Shown one piece after another: positions 30,301 to 39,068 of a DNA stretch of 64,000 nucleotides. The stretch lies in the NCBI GenBank assembly GCA_963721075.1, contig CAVRHV010000024.1, forward strand, positions 1-64,000. The letters run 5' to 3'. The position numbers and the translations under genes are program-made. The stretch comes from DATFVA01 sp963721075 (GTDB lineage: Bacteria > Bacteroidota > Ignavibacteria > Ignavibacteriales > Ignavibacteriaceae). Numbering within the stretch: position 1 is the stretch's first letter; each line of letters begins with the position of its first letter. The notes beneath the pieces were generated by a model that saw only the letters and a program-made list of their open reading frames with translations, had not been told where the DNA came from and did not search any database.

Positions 30301-31761
30301 ATGAAAGTGAAACTGACAATGATTCTAACAGCAATGATAATTTTGCTAAACGGCCAGATCTTTCCCCAGGCTAACCGGAATATTAAGCACCATGCATTTT
30401 CAGGCACCCTAATGCTTGGAGCTGAGGCTGGTATGAGTCTGGCTAAAACAGATTATGATAAAGTTAGACCGGATATTATGGGGAGGGGAGTCCTGGAGTA
30501 TTTCTTTCCAACTACTAACCAGGGAATATTCGGAATAAAAGGTTTTGTAATGGCTGGGTATATAGGGGGAGAGGATAATTCTAAGACACCCAGTGTTTTC
30601 AGAACTAATATGACAGGAATAGGCGGTGATCTTACATATACCTTCTCAATTGAAGAAGCCGTATTTCCGTATCTGGCAGTGGGAGCTACATATTTGTGGT
30701 TTAATCCACGAGATAATAATGATAACGCTTTAACAAATAATCTTCTTGGTAGATATGATAAACAGGAAACCATGTTCCAGGCTGAACTTGGAATGAGATT
30801 TCTGCTTTCAAAGTCTATAAATATGAACCTTGGTCTCGGAGGATATTTTAGTCCACACGACAATTGGGATGATATAACGGCGAATGGAAATAACGATTAT
30901 ATGGTTACCATTATGGCCGGTATAGCCTATTCTTTCTTTACTACTTCAGATAGTGACGGTGATGGAATTGAAGATTCAAAAGATATGTGTCCAAATACTC
31001 CGAGTGGAGTCACTGTAGATGATTACGGTTGTCCTCTAGACAAAGATGGCGATGGGGTGCCGGACTATAAAGACAAATGTCCGAACACCAAATCAGGAAT
31101 GGAGGTGGATGAAAACGGCTGTGCGATTGATGCAGATAACGACGGGGTCCCGGATAAACTGGATAAATGTCCCAACACGCCTGCAGGAATGCAGGTAAAT
31201 GAGCAGGGTTGTCCTGACAGCGATGGCGACGGGGTATACGATAATATGGATAAATGTCCTGAAACACCCAAGGGCGCAGCGGTCGATGAAACAGGCTGCC
31301 CGAAAGACAGCGACAGGGACGGAGTTCCAGATTATAAAGATAAATGTCCTAACACACCTGCAGGAAAACAGGTAGATGAAAACGGCTGTGCAAAAGCCGA
31401 TACGGTAGTTAAGAAAATTACCCTTAGTGGCGATACGAATTTTGAATTTAACAAAGCCGCTCTTCTGCCGAGTGCATATCCAACACTGGATAACCTGGCC
31501 AAAACAATGAAGGATAATCCGGATACACGCTGGAGGATTGAAGGATATACAGATGCCGTGGGTTCTGATTCATATAATATGGACCTTTCGAGAAGAAGAG
31601 CTCAATCGGTTGTTGATTATCTGATAAATAAAGGAATAGACAGATCTAGACTTGAAGTAGTACCTTATGGCGAGTCGAATCCAATAGCTTCGAATGATAC
31701 ACCCGAAGGCAGGGCTATGAATCGCAGGGTCGAAATAAAAATGATCGAAAAAAATCAATAA
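30301..31761 (+). CDS. OmpA-family outer-membrane protein with thrombospondin type 3 repeats
   Basis: The 486 residues comprise a signal peptide (MKVKLTMILTAMIILLNGQI) and an N-terminal beta-barrel domain (about residues 30-215). A Ca2+-binding linker of five thrombospondin type 3 repeats (DSDGDGIEDSKDMCPNTPSG, DKDGDGVPDYKDKCPNTKSG and so on, about residues 218-365) follows. The C-terminal OmpA peptidoglycan-binding domain contains FEFNKAALLPSAYPTLDNLA, EGYTDAVGSDSYNMDLSRRR and GESNPIASNDTPEGRAMNRR. It anchors the outer membrane to the cell wall. A rho-independent terminator follows at 31789. A weak AAAAGGA ribosome site precedes the ATG. Confidence 0.9.
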   Translation: MKVKLTMILTAMIILLNGQIFPQANRNIKHHAFSGTLMLGAEAGMSLAKTDYDKVRPDIMGRGVLEYFFPTTNQGIFGIKGFVMAGYIGGEDNSKTPSVFRTNMTGIGGDLTYTFSIEEAVFPYLAVGATYLWFNPRDNNDNALTNNLLGRYDKQETMFQAELGMRFLLSKSINMNLGLGGYFSPHDNWDDITANGNNDYMVTIMAGIAYSFFTTSDSDGDGIEDSKDMCPNTPSGVTVDDYGCPLDKDGDGVPDYKDKCPNTKSGMEVDENGCAIDADNDGVPDKLDKCPNTPAGMQVNEQGCPDSDGDGVYDNMDKCPETPKGAAVDETGCPKDSDRDGVPDYKDKCPNTPAGKQVDENGCAKADTVVKKITLSGDTNFEFNKAALLPSAYPTLDNLAKTMKDNPDTRWRIEGYTDAVGSDSYNMDLSRRRAQSVVDYLINKGIDRSRLEVVPYGESNPIASNDTPEGRAMNRRVEIKMIEKNQ

Positions 31762-31788
31762 TTTATAATTGAATAACCCTCTTAGTAT

Positions 31789-31821
31789 AAAGGCCGTCCC
31801 ATAAGCAGGAACGGCCTTTTT
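31789..31821 (+). terminator. Rho-independent terminator after the OmpA gene
   Basis: AAAGGCCGT and ACGGCCTTT form a GC-rich stem around a 13-base loop, followed by a T run. It lies 27 bases after the OmpA stop and 88 bases before pepT. Confidence 0.8.
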
Positions 31822-31909
31822 CATATGCGCCATGTTGACTGTTTTGGTTGCTAGTCTTAGCGATTTTAGATAGTTTAGTTGATCTAACTATAAAAAAATT
31901 GAGGTACCA

Positions 31910-33160
31910 ATGTTTGATGATAAATATAAATTTACCTGCGTAGATCGGTTTCTGGAATACGTAAAGTACGACACTCAATCAGACGAAGAATCAACATCCT
32001 TCCCGTCAACAGAAAAACAGAAAGTTCTTTCAAAAGCTCTAGCCGAAGAATTGAAAAAAATGGGACTTAAAGATGCCCATATGGATGAGAATGGATATGT
32101 CATGGCAACCCTCCCATCTAACTCGGATAAAAATGTGCCTGCAATTGGTTTCATTGCTCACGTTGACACATCTCCTGCCGTTACCGGTGCGGGTGTAAAT
32201 CCTGTTATCCATAAAAACTACCAGGGCGGAGATATAAAACTTCCTAAAGATCCTTCACAGGTTATCCTGGAAAGTGAGAACCCTGACCTCAAGAATATGA
32301 AAGGCTTCGATATTATAACTACTGATGGAACCACTCTTTTGGGTGCTGATAATAAGTCAGGTGTTGCTGAAATTGTTGATGCGGTTAATTACTGGTTAAC
32401 CCATCCTGAAGTAAAACATGGTCCTATAAAAATCTGCTTTACACCCGATGAAGAAGTTGGAAGAGGAACAGAGAAATTTGATGTCAAGAAATTTGGTGCA
32501 AAGTATGCATACACTATGGACGGTCAGAGCCGCGGAGAAGTTGAATCTGAAACATTCAGCGCCGATGCAGTTACTATTAAGATACATGGAAAAAATATTC
32601 ATCCGGGCTACGCTAAAGGCATTATGGTTAATGCTGTAAGGGTTGCCTCTGAATTTATGGAAAGCCTACCGAAAGACAGACTTTCTCCCGAGACTACAGA
32701 AGGGCGTGAAGGTTATGTTCACTGCACAAATTTCAATGGTAATGAAGAGCTTGCAGTATTAAAATTTATCATCAGGGATTTTGAGACACCAAAACTGAAA
32801 GAATATGAAGCTCTGTTAAAAGACCTCGCTGAGAAAACAGTTAAAAAATATCCTGCCGCAAAGCTGGATTTTGAGGTAACTGAGCAGTACCGTAATATGA
32901 AGGAAATTCTTGTCCAGCATCCGCAGGTTACTGATTATGCTGAACAGGCAATGAAGAACCTGAATATTGAGCCTATCATGCACCCGATACGTGGAGGTAC
33001 GGATGGCTCACGACTTTCATTTATGGGTCTGCCTTGTCCCAATATCTTTGCCGGGGAACATAGTTTTCACTCAAAGGTAGAATGGGTTGCAATCCAGGAT
33101 ATGGAGATGGCTGTAAGAGTTATAATTGAAATCGCTAAAATTTGGGAAGAAAAGTCGTAA
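31910..33160 (+). CDS. pepT: Peptidase T (tripeptide aminopeptidase)
   Basis: Cytoplasmic M20-family zinc metallopeptidase removing the N-terminal residue from tripeptides. The 416 residues contain the first metal motif IGFIAHVDTSPAVTG, the bridging Asp in TLLGADNKSGVAEI, the catalytic/metal Glu pair FTPDEEVGRGTEKF, the dimer-domain HPGYAKG, and the C-terminal metal site PIRGGTDGSRLSFMGLPCPN ... GEHSFHSKVEW. Length is normal for PepT. It stands between the OmpA terminator and the U32 gene (41-base gap). Confidence 0.93.
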   Translation: MFDDKYKFTCVDRFLEYVKYDTQSDEESTSFPSTEKQKVLSKALAEELKKMGLKDAHMDENGYVMATLPSNSDKNVPAIGFIAHVDTSPAVTGAGVNPVIHKNYQGGDIKLPKDPSQVILESENPDLKNMKGFDIITTDGTTLLGADNKSGVAEIVDAVNYWLTHPEVKHGPIKICFTPDEEVGRGTEKFDVKKFGAKYAYTMDGQSRGEVESETFSADAVTIKIHGKNIHPGYAKGIMVNAVRVASEFMESLPKDRLSPETTEGREGYVHCTNFNGNEELAVLKFIIRDFETPKLKEYEALLKDLAEKTVKKYPAAKLDFEVTEQYRNMKEILVQHPQVTDYAEQAMKNLNIEPIMHPIRGGTDGSRLSFMGLPCPNIFAGEHSFHSKVEWVAIQDMEMAVRVIIEIAKIWEEKS

Positions 33161-33201
33161 GTAAAGGTTCAGATACGTACTAATAAGGTTTTGAATAAAT
33201 T

Positions 33202-34458
33202 ATGATCAACTCACGACAGAGAACAAACAGTAAACCGGAGCTTATGGCCCCTGCCGGTAATAAGACCATGCTGACAGCAGTGGTTAAGGCAGGGGCCGAT
33301 GCCGTCTACTTCGGTGTAGAAAAGCTGAATATGAGGGCAAAAGCCTCTAACTTTGAATCTGATAACCTTCCTGAACTCACCTCTTATTGTAAAGAAAATA
33401 ATGTCAGAACATACCTTACTCTCAATACGATTATCTATGAAGAAGAATTAGACCAGTTGAGGGATATCATCCTTAAGGCAAAAGAAGCCGGGGTTGATAG
33501 GATAATCTGCTGGGATTTCTCGGTTGTACAGTTATGTAAAGAAGCAGGAATGCCGTTTTGTATTTCCACTCAGGGATCTGTTTCCAATTCGCTTGCCGCA
33601 AATTTTTATAAGGAAATGGGTGCGGAGCGGATAGTGCTTGCACGGGAATGTTCACTGGAAGATATTAAAAAAGTGCGGGCTCTTACCGACCTTGAGATTG
33701 AAGTGTTTGTGCATGGAGCAATGTGCATTGCTGTCAGCGGCAGGTGTTTTATGAGTCATCATCTTTTCGATAAGAGCGCCAACCGCGGGGAATGCATTCA
33801 GCCCTGCAGAAGAGAATATGAGGTTTATGATCCCACCATCGGAAAAAGTATGATAGTGGGTGAAGATTATGTGCTGTCGCCTGAAGATCTGTGCACCCTG
33901 GGTTTTATTGATCAGCTTATAGAGACCGGAGTTGATTCTTTCAAAATCGAAGGCAGAAAACGAAGTCCTGAATACGCTGCTGCAGTAACATCAGCTTACA
34001 GGAAGGCCATCGATCTTTACTATGAAAACAAACTCACCCCTGAGATTAAAAAGGAGCTTACTGAAGAACTCGAAAAAGTATTTAACAGGGGGTTCTCTAC
34101 AGGTTTTTATTTCGATACTCCCGGTCCCGATGAATATGCCGATATATACGGAAGTAAGGCCAGTAAAAGAAAAGAATATCTTGGTAAAGTGCTGAACTAC
34201 TATAAAAAGGCCGGTGTAGTATATATTTCCGTTGAGGCGGGTTCAATTAAAGAGGGTGATGAAATCTATATCATCGGGGAAACTACTGGCGTGGTTCAGT
34301 TGAAAGCAGAGAATTTACTCGAGGATGAACACAACATAGAATCGGCATCTAAAGGAATGAAGATTACCTTTAAATGTAACGATACAGTCAGACCCCGAGA
34401 TGCAGTTTACCTGATCAAAGAAGCCCCACTGAAGAAAAAAGTGAAGACTAGGACATAG
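33202..34458 (+). CDS. trhP: U32-family protein TrhP (tRNA 5-hydroxyuridine synthesis, YegQ-like)
   Basis: Peptidase-U32 fold protein of the YegQ/TrhP group, which takes part in prephenate-dependent formation of 5-hydroxyuridine at tRNA position 34. The 418 residues have the barrel start ELMAPAGNKTMLTAVVKAGA, the U32 signature EVFVHGAMCIAVSGRCFMSH, and the cysteine-rich segment NRGECIQPCRREY with the clustered Cys expected to bind an iron-sulfur centre. A C-terminal beta-barrel extension ends the protein. Other U32 members (UbiU/UbiV, RlhA) are possible, but architecture and length favour TrhP. Its 3' end overlaps the convergent ppa gene by 11 bases. Confidence 0.85.
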   Translation: MINSRQRTNSKPELMAPAGNKTMLTAVVKAGADAVYFGVEKLNMRAKASNFESDNLPELTSYCKENNVRTYLTLNTIIYEEELDQLRDIILKAKEAGVDRIICWDFSVVQLCKEAGMPFCISTQGSVSNSLAANFYKEMGAERIVLARECSLEDIKKVRALTDLEIEVFVHGAMCIAVSGRCFMSHHLFDKSANRGECIQPCRREYEVYDPTIGKSMIVGEDYVLSPEDLCTLGFIDQLIETGVDSFKIEGRKRSPEYAAAVTSAYRKAIDLYYENKLTPEIKKELTEELEKVFNRGFSTGFYFDTPGPDEYADIYGSKASKRKEYLGKVLNYYKKAGVVYISVEAGSIKEGDEIYIIGETTGVVQLKAENLLEDEHNIESASKGMKITFKCNDTVRPRDAVYLIKEAPLKKKVKTRT

Positions 34459-35005
34459 CTCTTAATTTCTCAGCATTGTCCTTGTACATGGTTAGACTTT
34501 CTTCTATAATTTTATAGGCCTTTTCTTTCCCCAGGAAATCTTTTACCAACACCTCCTTCTGTTCCAGCTTTTTATAATCTTCAAAGAATCTTTTTAATTC
34601 CACTGATGTATGCGGGGGGAGCTCATTTATATCATTTATATAATTAACCGACATATCATTCTTTGCTACAGCAATTATTTTATCATCCGTCTCCTCCTGG
34701 TCAGTCATATGCATTACCCCGATAACTTTGCTCTCAATTATACAAAGGGGATCAACATCAATCGAACAGATTACCAGGATATCGAGGGGATCTTTGTCAT
34801 CGCAGTATGTCTGCGGAATAAAGCCGTAATTTGCAGGATAATGTACTGACGAAAACAGTACACGGTCAAGCCTCAGCAGTCCGCTTGCCTTATCCAGTTC
34901 ATACTTACCTTTTGAGCCTTTAGGTATCTCTATAATGCTGTTTACTATACGGGGCGCATCATTTCCCGGTGTTACCGAGTGCCATGGGTTGCTTACGTGT
35001 TTCAT
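34448..35005 (-). CDS. ppa: Inorganic pyrophosphatase (family I)
   Basis: Hydrolyses pyrophosphate released by biosynthesis. The 185 residues have the family I core: ELDKASGLLRLDRVLFSSVH, YPANYGFIPQTYCDDKDPLD (Asp cluster binding Mg2+), and KVIGVMHMTDQEETDDKIIA. The frame is intact. It is convergent with trhP and divergent from proS (147-base gap). It stands alone on this strand. Confidence 0.95.
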   Translation of the reverse strand: MKHVSNPWHSVTPGNDAPRIVNSIIEIPKGSKGKYELDKASGLLRLDRVLFSSVHYPANYGFIPQTYCDDKDPLDILVICSIDVDPLCIIESKVIGVMHMTDQEETDDKIIAVAKNDMSVNYINDINELPPHTSVELKRFFEDYKKLEQKEVLVKDFLGKEKAYKIIEESLTMYKDNAEKLRAMS

Positions 35006-35151
35006 AATATCCTTAATAATTTTACTTTCTGAAATTATACTTTTAAAAGGGCAATTAAAATTCCAATCAGGCTTATTTTGATAAGCATCATCAAATCTTT
35101 ATTTTTGACAACTATTTAAAGTTTTTATTATCCTATTTCAGAAAAAATGCT

Positions 35152-36840
35152 ATGAGATTAAGCAAATCCTTTGTCCCAACATTAAAAGAAGTTCCAAGCG
35201 ATGCAGTAGTTACCAGTCATATTCTTATGCTGAGAGCCGGAATGATCCGTATGCTGTCAGCCGGTATTTATTCCTTCCTGCCGGTAGGCTATCGCGTTGT
35301 CAGGAAAATATCCGAAATTATACGTGAAGAAATGAATGCTATAGGGGGACAGGAGTTCCATCTCCCGGCATTGAACCCTAAAGAGATCTGGGAGGAAACC
35401 GGAAGGGTTGAAGCCTTCGGCGATATTCTTTTTCATGTTGTGAACAGGGAATACGTTCTTGCTCCTACCCACGAGGAGATAATGACGTTCCACGCAAGGA
35501 ATGTTCTGAAGTCATATAAAGATATGCCCCAGATTTGGTACCAGATTCAGACAAAGTTCAGGAATGAGTCGAGACCGAGGAGCGGCGTAATAAGGGGACG
35601 ACAGTTCCTGATGAAGGATGCTTATTCATTCGATGTTTCTCCTGAAGGACTCGATCATTCTTATAGTCTGCACGACAAAGCTTACAGGAATATTTTCGAC
35701 CGCTGCCATTTATCTTATTTCATTGTAGGAGCATCAAGCGGTGCAATGGGAGGTTCCGGTTCTGAGGAATTTATGGTTAAGTCGGATGCCGGCGAGGATA
35801 CAGTTGCCCATTGTGAGAACTGCGGGTACGCCGCTAACCTTGAAGTGGCAACTTCCAAAATAGACAGCAAAAAAAGAGACGATAAAAGTGAGGATATTAA
35901 GAAAATCCATACGCCGAATGTCAGATCAATAGATGAGCTTTGTGAATTTCTGAAGATAGATGAAACACAGTGCGCTAAGTCGAGAGTTTATATTCATAAC
36001 GGTAACCCCGTGCTTGTTCTGATGCTGGGGAATGAAGATGTAAATGAGGCTAAGCTTGAGCGGGCGCTCGGCGGCGCTGTTCGTCCTGCTCATCCTGAAG
36101 AACTGGTGGAAATAACCGGTGCGGAAGCAGGCTCCATAGGTCCTGTAGGTTATAAAGGTAAGATAATTGCCGACTTAAGACTTAAGGATGCAAATAACAT
36201 GTACAGCGGTGCTAATGAAACCGATTATCACCTCGGCGGAATAGATCTTAAGAGAGATGCTAAGGAAATTGAATACTTTGATCTGCGTTCAATAAATTCA
36301 GGTGAATCTTGCCCAAGATGTGATCATAAACTTGAGGTTTTTACTGCCATAGAACTGGGACATATATTTAAGCTCGGAACAAAATACTCTGCTTCAATGG
36401 GCGCTAATTTCCTGGATGAGAACGGTAAGGAAAATCCAATTATAATGGGAAGCTATGGTATCGGTGTGGAACGTGTTCTTGCCTGCTATATTGAACAGCA
36501 TCACGATGACTATGGCATCATCTGGGATAAAACGCTTGCACCTTTTCAGATCCACCTGATGGGACTCAACATGAAGAAGCAGGAGGTTATCGAAACCTGC
36601 GATAAACTCTATAATGATCTTACCACTGCAGGCTACGAAGTGCTTTTCGATGACAGGGTAGATGCCCAGGCCGGATTTAAATTTAAAGATGCTGATCTAC
36701 TTGGTATGCCTGTGCAGGTTATTGTCGGTGATAAAAAGCTGAAAGAGCTTAAGGTAGAAATTAAGATCCGTCAGTCCGGCGAAAGATTCGACGTTGATCT
36801 TGACCAGATAATCAATAAGATCCCTGAATTCCTGGGCTGA
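35152..36840 (+). CDS. proS: Prolyl-tRNA synthetase, bacterial type with INS editing domain
   Basis: Class II aminoacyl-tRNA synthetase. The 562 residues include motif 1 (LPVGYRVVRKISEIIREEMN), motif 2 (YQIQTKFRNESRPRSGVIRG), motif 3 (IIMGSYGIGVERVLACYIEQ), and the C-terminal anticodon-binding domain (QIHLMGLNMKKQEVIETCDK). Between motifs 2 and 3 (about residues 225-385) lies the INS editing domain, which clears Ala-tRNA(Pro) and is related to the free-standing YbaK proteins at 43391 and 57731. The frame is intact. A short hairpin overlaps the stop codon. Confidence 0.95.
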   Translation: MRLSKSFVPTLKEVPSDAVVTSHILMLRAGMIRMLSAGIYSFLPVGYRVVRKISEIIREEMNAIGGQEFHLPALNPKEIWEETGRVEAFGDILFHVVNREYVLAPTHEEIMTFHARNVLKSYKDMPQIWYQIQTKFRNESRPRSGVIRGRQFLMKDAYSFDVSPEGLDHSYSLHDKAYRNIFDRCHLSYFIVGASSGAMGGSGSEEFMVKSDAGEDTVAHCENCGYAANLEVATSKIDSKKRDDKSEDIKKIHTPNVRSIDELCEFLKIDETQCAKSRVYIHNGNPVLVLMLGNEDVNEAKLERALGGAVRPAHPEELVEITGAEAGSIGPVGYKGKIIADLRLKDANNMYSGANETDYHLGGIDLKRDAKEIEYFDLRSINSGESCPRCDHKLEVFTAIELGHIFKLGTKYSASMGANFLDENGKENPIIMGSYGIGVERVLACYIEQHHDDYGIIWDKTLAPFQIHLMGLNMKKQEVIETCDKLYNDLTTAGYEVLFDDRVDAQAGFKFKDADLLGMPVQVIVGDKKLKELKVEIKIRQSGERFDVDLDQIINKIPEFLG

Positions 36841-36851
36841 TCTCTTCAGCC
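36835..36851. terminator. Weak hairpin shared by proS and the convergent T9SS gene
   Basis: GGCTGA and TCAGCC form a 6-bp stem around TCTCT, overlapping the proS stop. The downstream T tract is poor, so terminator function is uncertain. Confidence 0.35.
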
Positions 36852-37780
36852 TATTTGATCAGCAGCATCTTCCTGCATTGAACAAAATCTCCGGCTCTTA
36901 AGGTATAGAAGTACACCCCGCTTGCCATGCTTGTTCCATCAAAAGATACCTCGTACCTGCCGGAATTTTTTTCCTCATTTACAAGGGTCTTAATTTCATT
37001 TCCCAGTACATCATAAACTTTTATCGTTACAAATCCGGGGTGCGGAAATCAGTACATAATTATTTTTGTCACCGGATTAAAGGGATTCGGAAAGTTCTGA
37101 AATAGGATAAAACTTTCGGGTTTATCCGAACTTTCATCACCCACCCCAGTAATTTGTGTACCATATTCAACACTATCTATAATTGCATATCTCAGAACAG
37201 TAGATCCGCAGCTGAATTCACAGGATGAAGCATTGATAAACCCTAATCCCTTTGCAAATGATAAATTTGTGGCAGGTATTCCTGATTCATCTTCTAACTC
37301 CCGGACTTCAGTCGGATAGCTCAGAACACTATCTTCATATTTATCAAGACAAAGAGTCAGGAAGATTCCCTGGTTTGAAGTGAATCCTGTATATGAGCCC
37401 CCGAAATACTCACCAGAGTCAGCAAGAAGACTGTCTATAAGGTATTCATTATCCGTAAACAAAGGGTCATCGGTGTACCTGTAAACGCAGGCGTTAGTAG
37501 AATCAATCCTCTCGTATGTTTTACTAATGTATCCATCAAACGGAATATTTTTTTTTGTCAGAATTTTATAGGATCTATTGTTCGATAATAATGTATCTCC
37601 CGTTACTTCTAATGAATGAAAAGATGAGTCTACTTCGTAAGGAATAATCTGGTAGGAATAGTTTGCATATTCCCAGTAGTTTCCGTTTTGAAGGGGATAG
37701 TATTTTAAGGCTTCAGTAAGAGTATCGGTTTGTGCGGATATAAAGCCTGCTGACATTATAAACAGAAGTAAGGTTTTCAT
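36851..37780 (-). CDS. Exported T9SS-sorted protein with an in-frame TGA
   Basis: Signal peptide MKTLLLFIMSAGFISA, then a beta-rich body of about 200 residues with no family that I recognise (QNGNYWEYANYSYQIIPYEV). The C-terminal T9SS sorting domain starts FQNFPNPFNPVTKI. The reading frame meets TGA at 37049-37051, directly after IIMY. The same frame then continues without a further stop through FVTIKVYDVLGNEIKTLV and SGVYFYTLRAG to KMLLIK at 36851, the normal end of the sorting domain. The intact tail shows the stop is a point change or paired indels in an otherwise full gene. If the stop is real, the exported protein would lose its sorting signal. Confidence 0.75.
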
Positions 37781-37798
37781 AAGCTCCCCGCTTTCCCA

Positions 37799-38317
37799 TT
37801 ATTTATTTTTACCCGGCTTCCTGTATATAAGTTGAACAAGTCCTGAAGAGTACGACTTTGATTCAACCTGGTTAAATCTAATAATATTATCCCTTGATGT
37901 AAACAGAGGCTTGCCGCTGCCCAGTATAAGCGGGTGAACAGCAAGCTGAAGTTCATCAACGAGATCCATATCGAGTAATTTGTTGAATAATTCTGCCCCG
38001 CCAAACAGCCAGATATCATTTTCCCTGAATTCCTTTAATTCATTTATCTTGATGGGATCAAGTCGTAATGAGATAGCATTTTTTGCAACGTATTCCGGGT
38101 TTTCAGAGAATACCACTTTCGCTTTATCGGGATAAGGGTTACCATCCATACTCAACAAAACTTCGTAACTCCGCCTTCCAAAGAAGATGGTATCGATACT
38201 TTTAAGAAAACCAGTCATTCCATAATCCTGGTCGGTGAAACACCAGTCGAATTCCCCGTTGGGTCCTTCGATGAAGCCGTCAAGGCTTACTGCAAGATTT
38301 AAGATTATTTTGCGCAT
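37799..38317 (-). CDS. RibD C-terminal domain / dihydrofolate reductase-like protein
   Basis: The 172-residue NADPH-binding reductase-like fold of the YyaP/YwjB type begins RKIILNLAVSLDGFIEGPNG. It carries FGRRSYEVLLSM, the cofactor-binding IWLFGGAELFNKLL, and VDELQLAVHPLILGSGKPLF. Many such proteins are annotated as dihydrofolate reductases without proof of activity. Its substrate is unknown here. It lies 18 bases upstream of the T9SS gene on the same strand. Confidence 0.82.
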   Translation of the reverse strand: MRKIILNLAVSLDGFIEGPNGEFDWCFTDQDYGMTGFLKSIDTIFFGRRSYEVLLSMDGNPYPDKAKVVFSENPEYVAKNAISLRLDPIKINELKEFRENDIWLFGGAELFNKLLDMDLVDELQLAVHPLILGSGKPLFTSRDNIIRFNQVESKSYSSGLVQLIYRKPGKNK

Positions 38318-38330
38318 AACTTTAAAATAA

Positions 38331-38376
38331 AAAGGGCTGCCTGTTTTTGCCGATTACAAAAACAATGACAGCCCGG
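38331..38376 (-). terminator. Rho-independent terminator after the DUF1579 gene
   Basis: On the minus strand GGGCTG ... CAGCCC encloses an inner TGTTTTTG/CAAAAACA stem, followed by TTTTT. It sits between the DUF1579 stop and the RibD-C gene, ending the upstream transcript. Confidence 0.65.
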
Positions 38377-38384
38377 ATTAAATT

Positions 38385-38968
38385 CTATTTTTTCCTGGTA
38401 AAGTCAATCTCCATAGTTTTAAATTCCTCACCATTATTGGTCATAAACATTTCCATATGGTGATGATCGTCGTCAATTCTTTTAATAGTTTCTTTAACCG
38501 GTACATCCTGTCCTGTCATCGGATCAACTGAATTGCCTGTATATGTAAATGTCTGAGTTCCTTCATCATACGTACCTTCAAGGTACATTACGCCGGTACC
38601 GAAGTTATCAATCCAGGTAGAGAAAAATTTCTTTTTTGCATTATCATAGCCGGAAATTTCTCTGCCGTCCATTTCCATACCGTTAAAGTCGAGGTATGCG
38701 GTCCCTCAAAATACCTTCCGCCAAGTATAGATTGAATTTCAGAACACCTGATAGATTCCGTCGGAGGCTGCGAAGGATCCATCCACATTTTTATATCAGA
38801 AGTCCATTCTCCTGCACCTTTTGAAAGAAGTTCATGCATTGGCCCGGGTGTCATATACTCCGTCCATGCTTTCATCATCTCTTCCTGGTAATTTTCATCC
38901 TGAGCCAGAACCGGAAGACTAAAAACTATAAGAAACAGAAAAGCCGAAAAAACAATGAATTTTTTCAT
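38385..38968 (-). CDS. DUF1579-family exported protein, one frame break
   Basis: Signal peptide MKKFIVFSAFLFLIVFSLPV ending LAQ, then a lipocalin-like DUF1579 domain (LLSKGAGEWTSDIKMWMDPS ... CSEIQSILGGRYFEG; GYDNAKKKFFSTWIDNFGTG; MYLEGTYDEGTQTFTYTG; ETIKRIDDDHHHMEMFM). The chosen ATG has AGGAG eight bases upstream, better than the upstream TTG. The two halves are in different frames. Restoring one A near 38703 gives EGTAYLDFNGMEMDGREI, so this is a one-base deletion. Corrected length is about 194 residues. DUF1579 proteins have no established biochemical role. Confidence 0.82.
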
Positions 38969-39068
38969 AGTACTCCTCAAAATTATTTGTTACTAAATCA
39001 GCATTTGCAGCGGGAAAATAAGTTATCGGTAATTCCCGAATAAAGCAACCAAAAAAATTAGTTGTGTG

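Noticed and set aside
31010..31271. Antisense ORFs with repeated His/Tyr/Pro-rich peptides under the OmpA gene
   Set aside because: They are the reverse complement of the thrombospondin type 3 repeats, so their periodicity is inherited from the sense gene.
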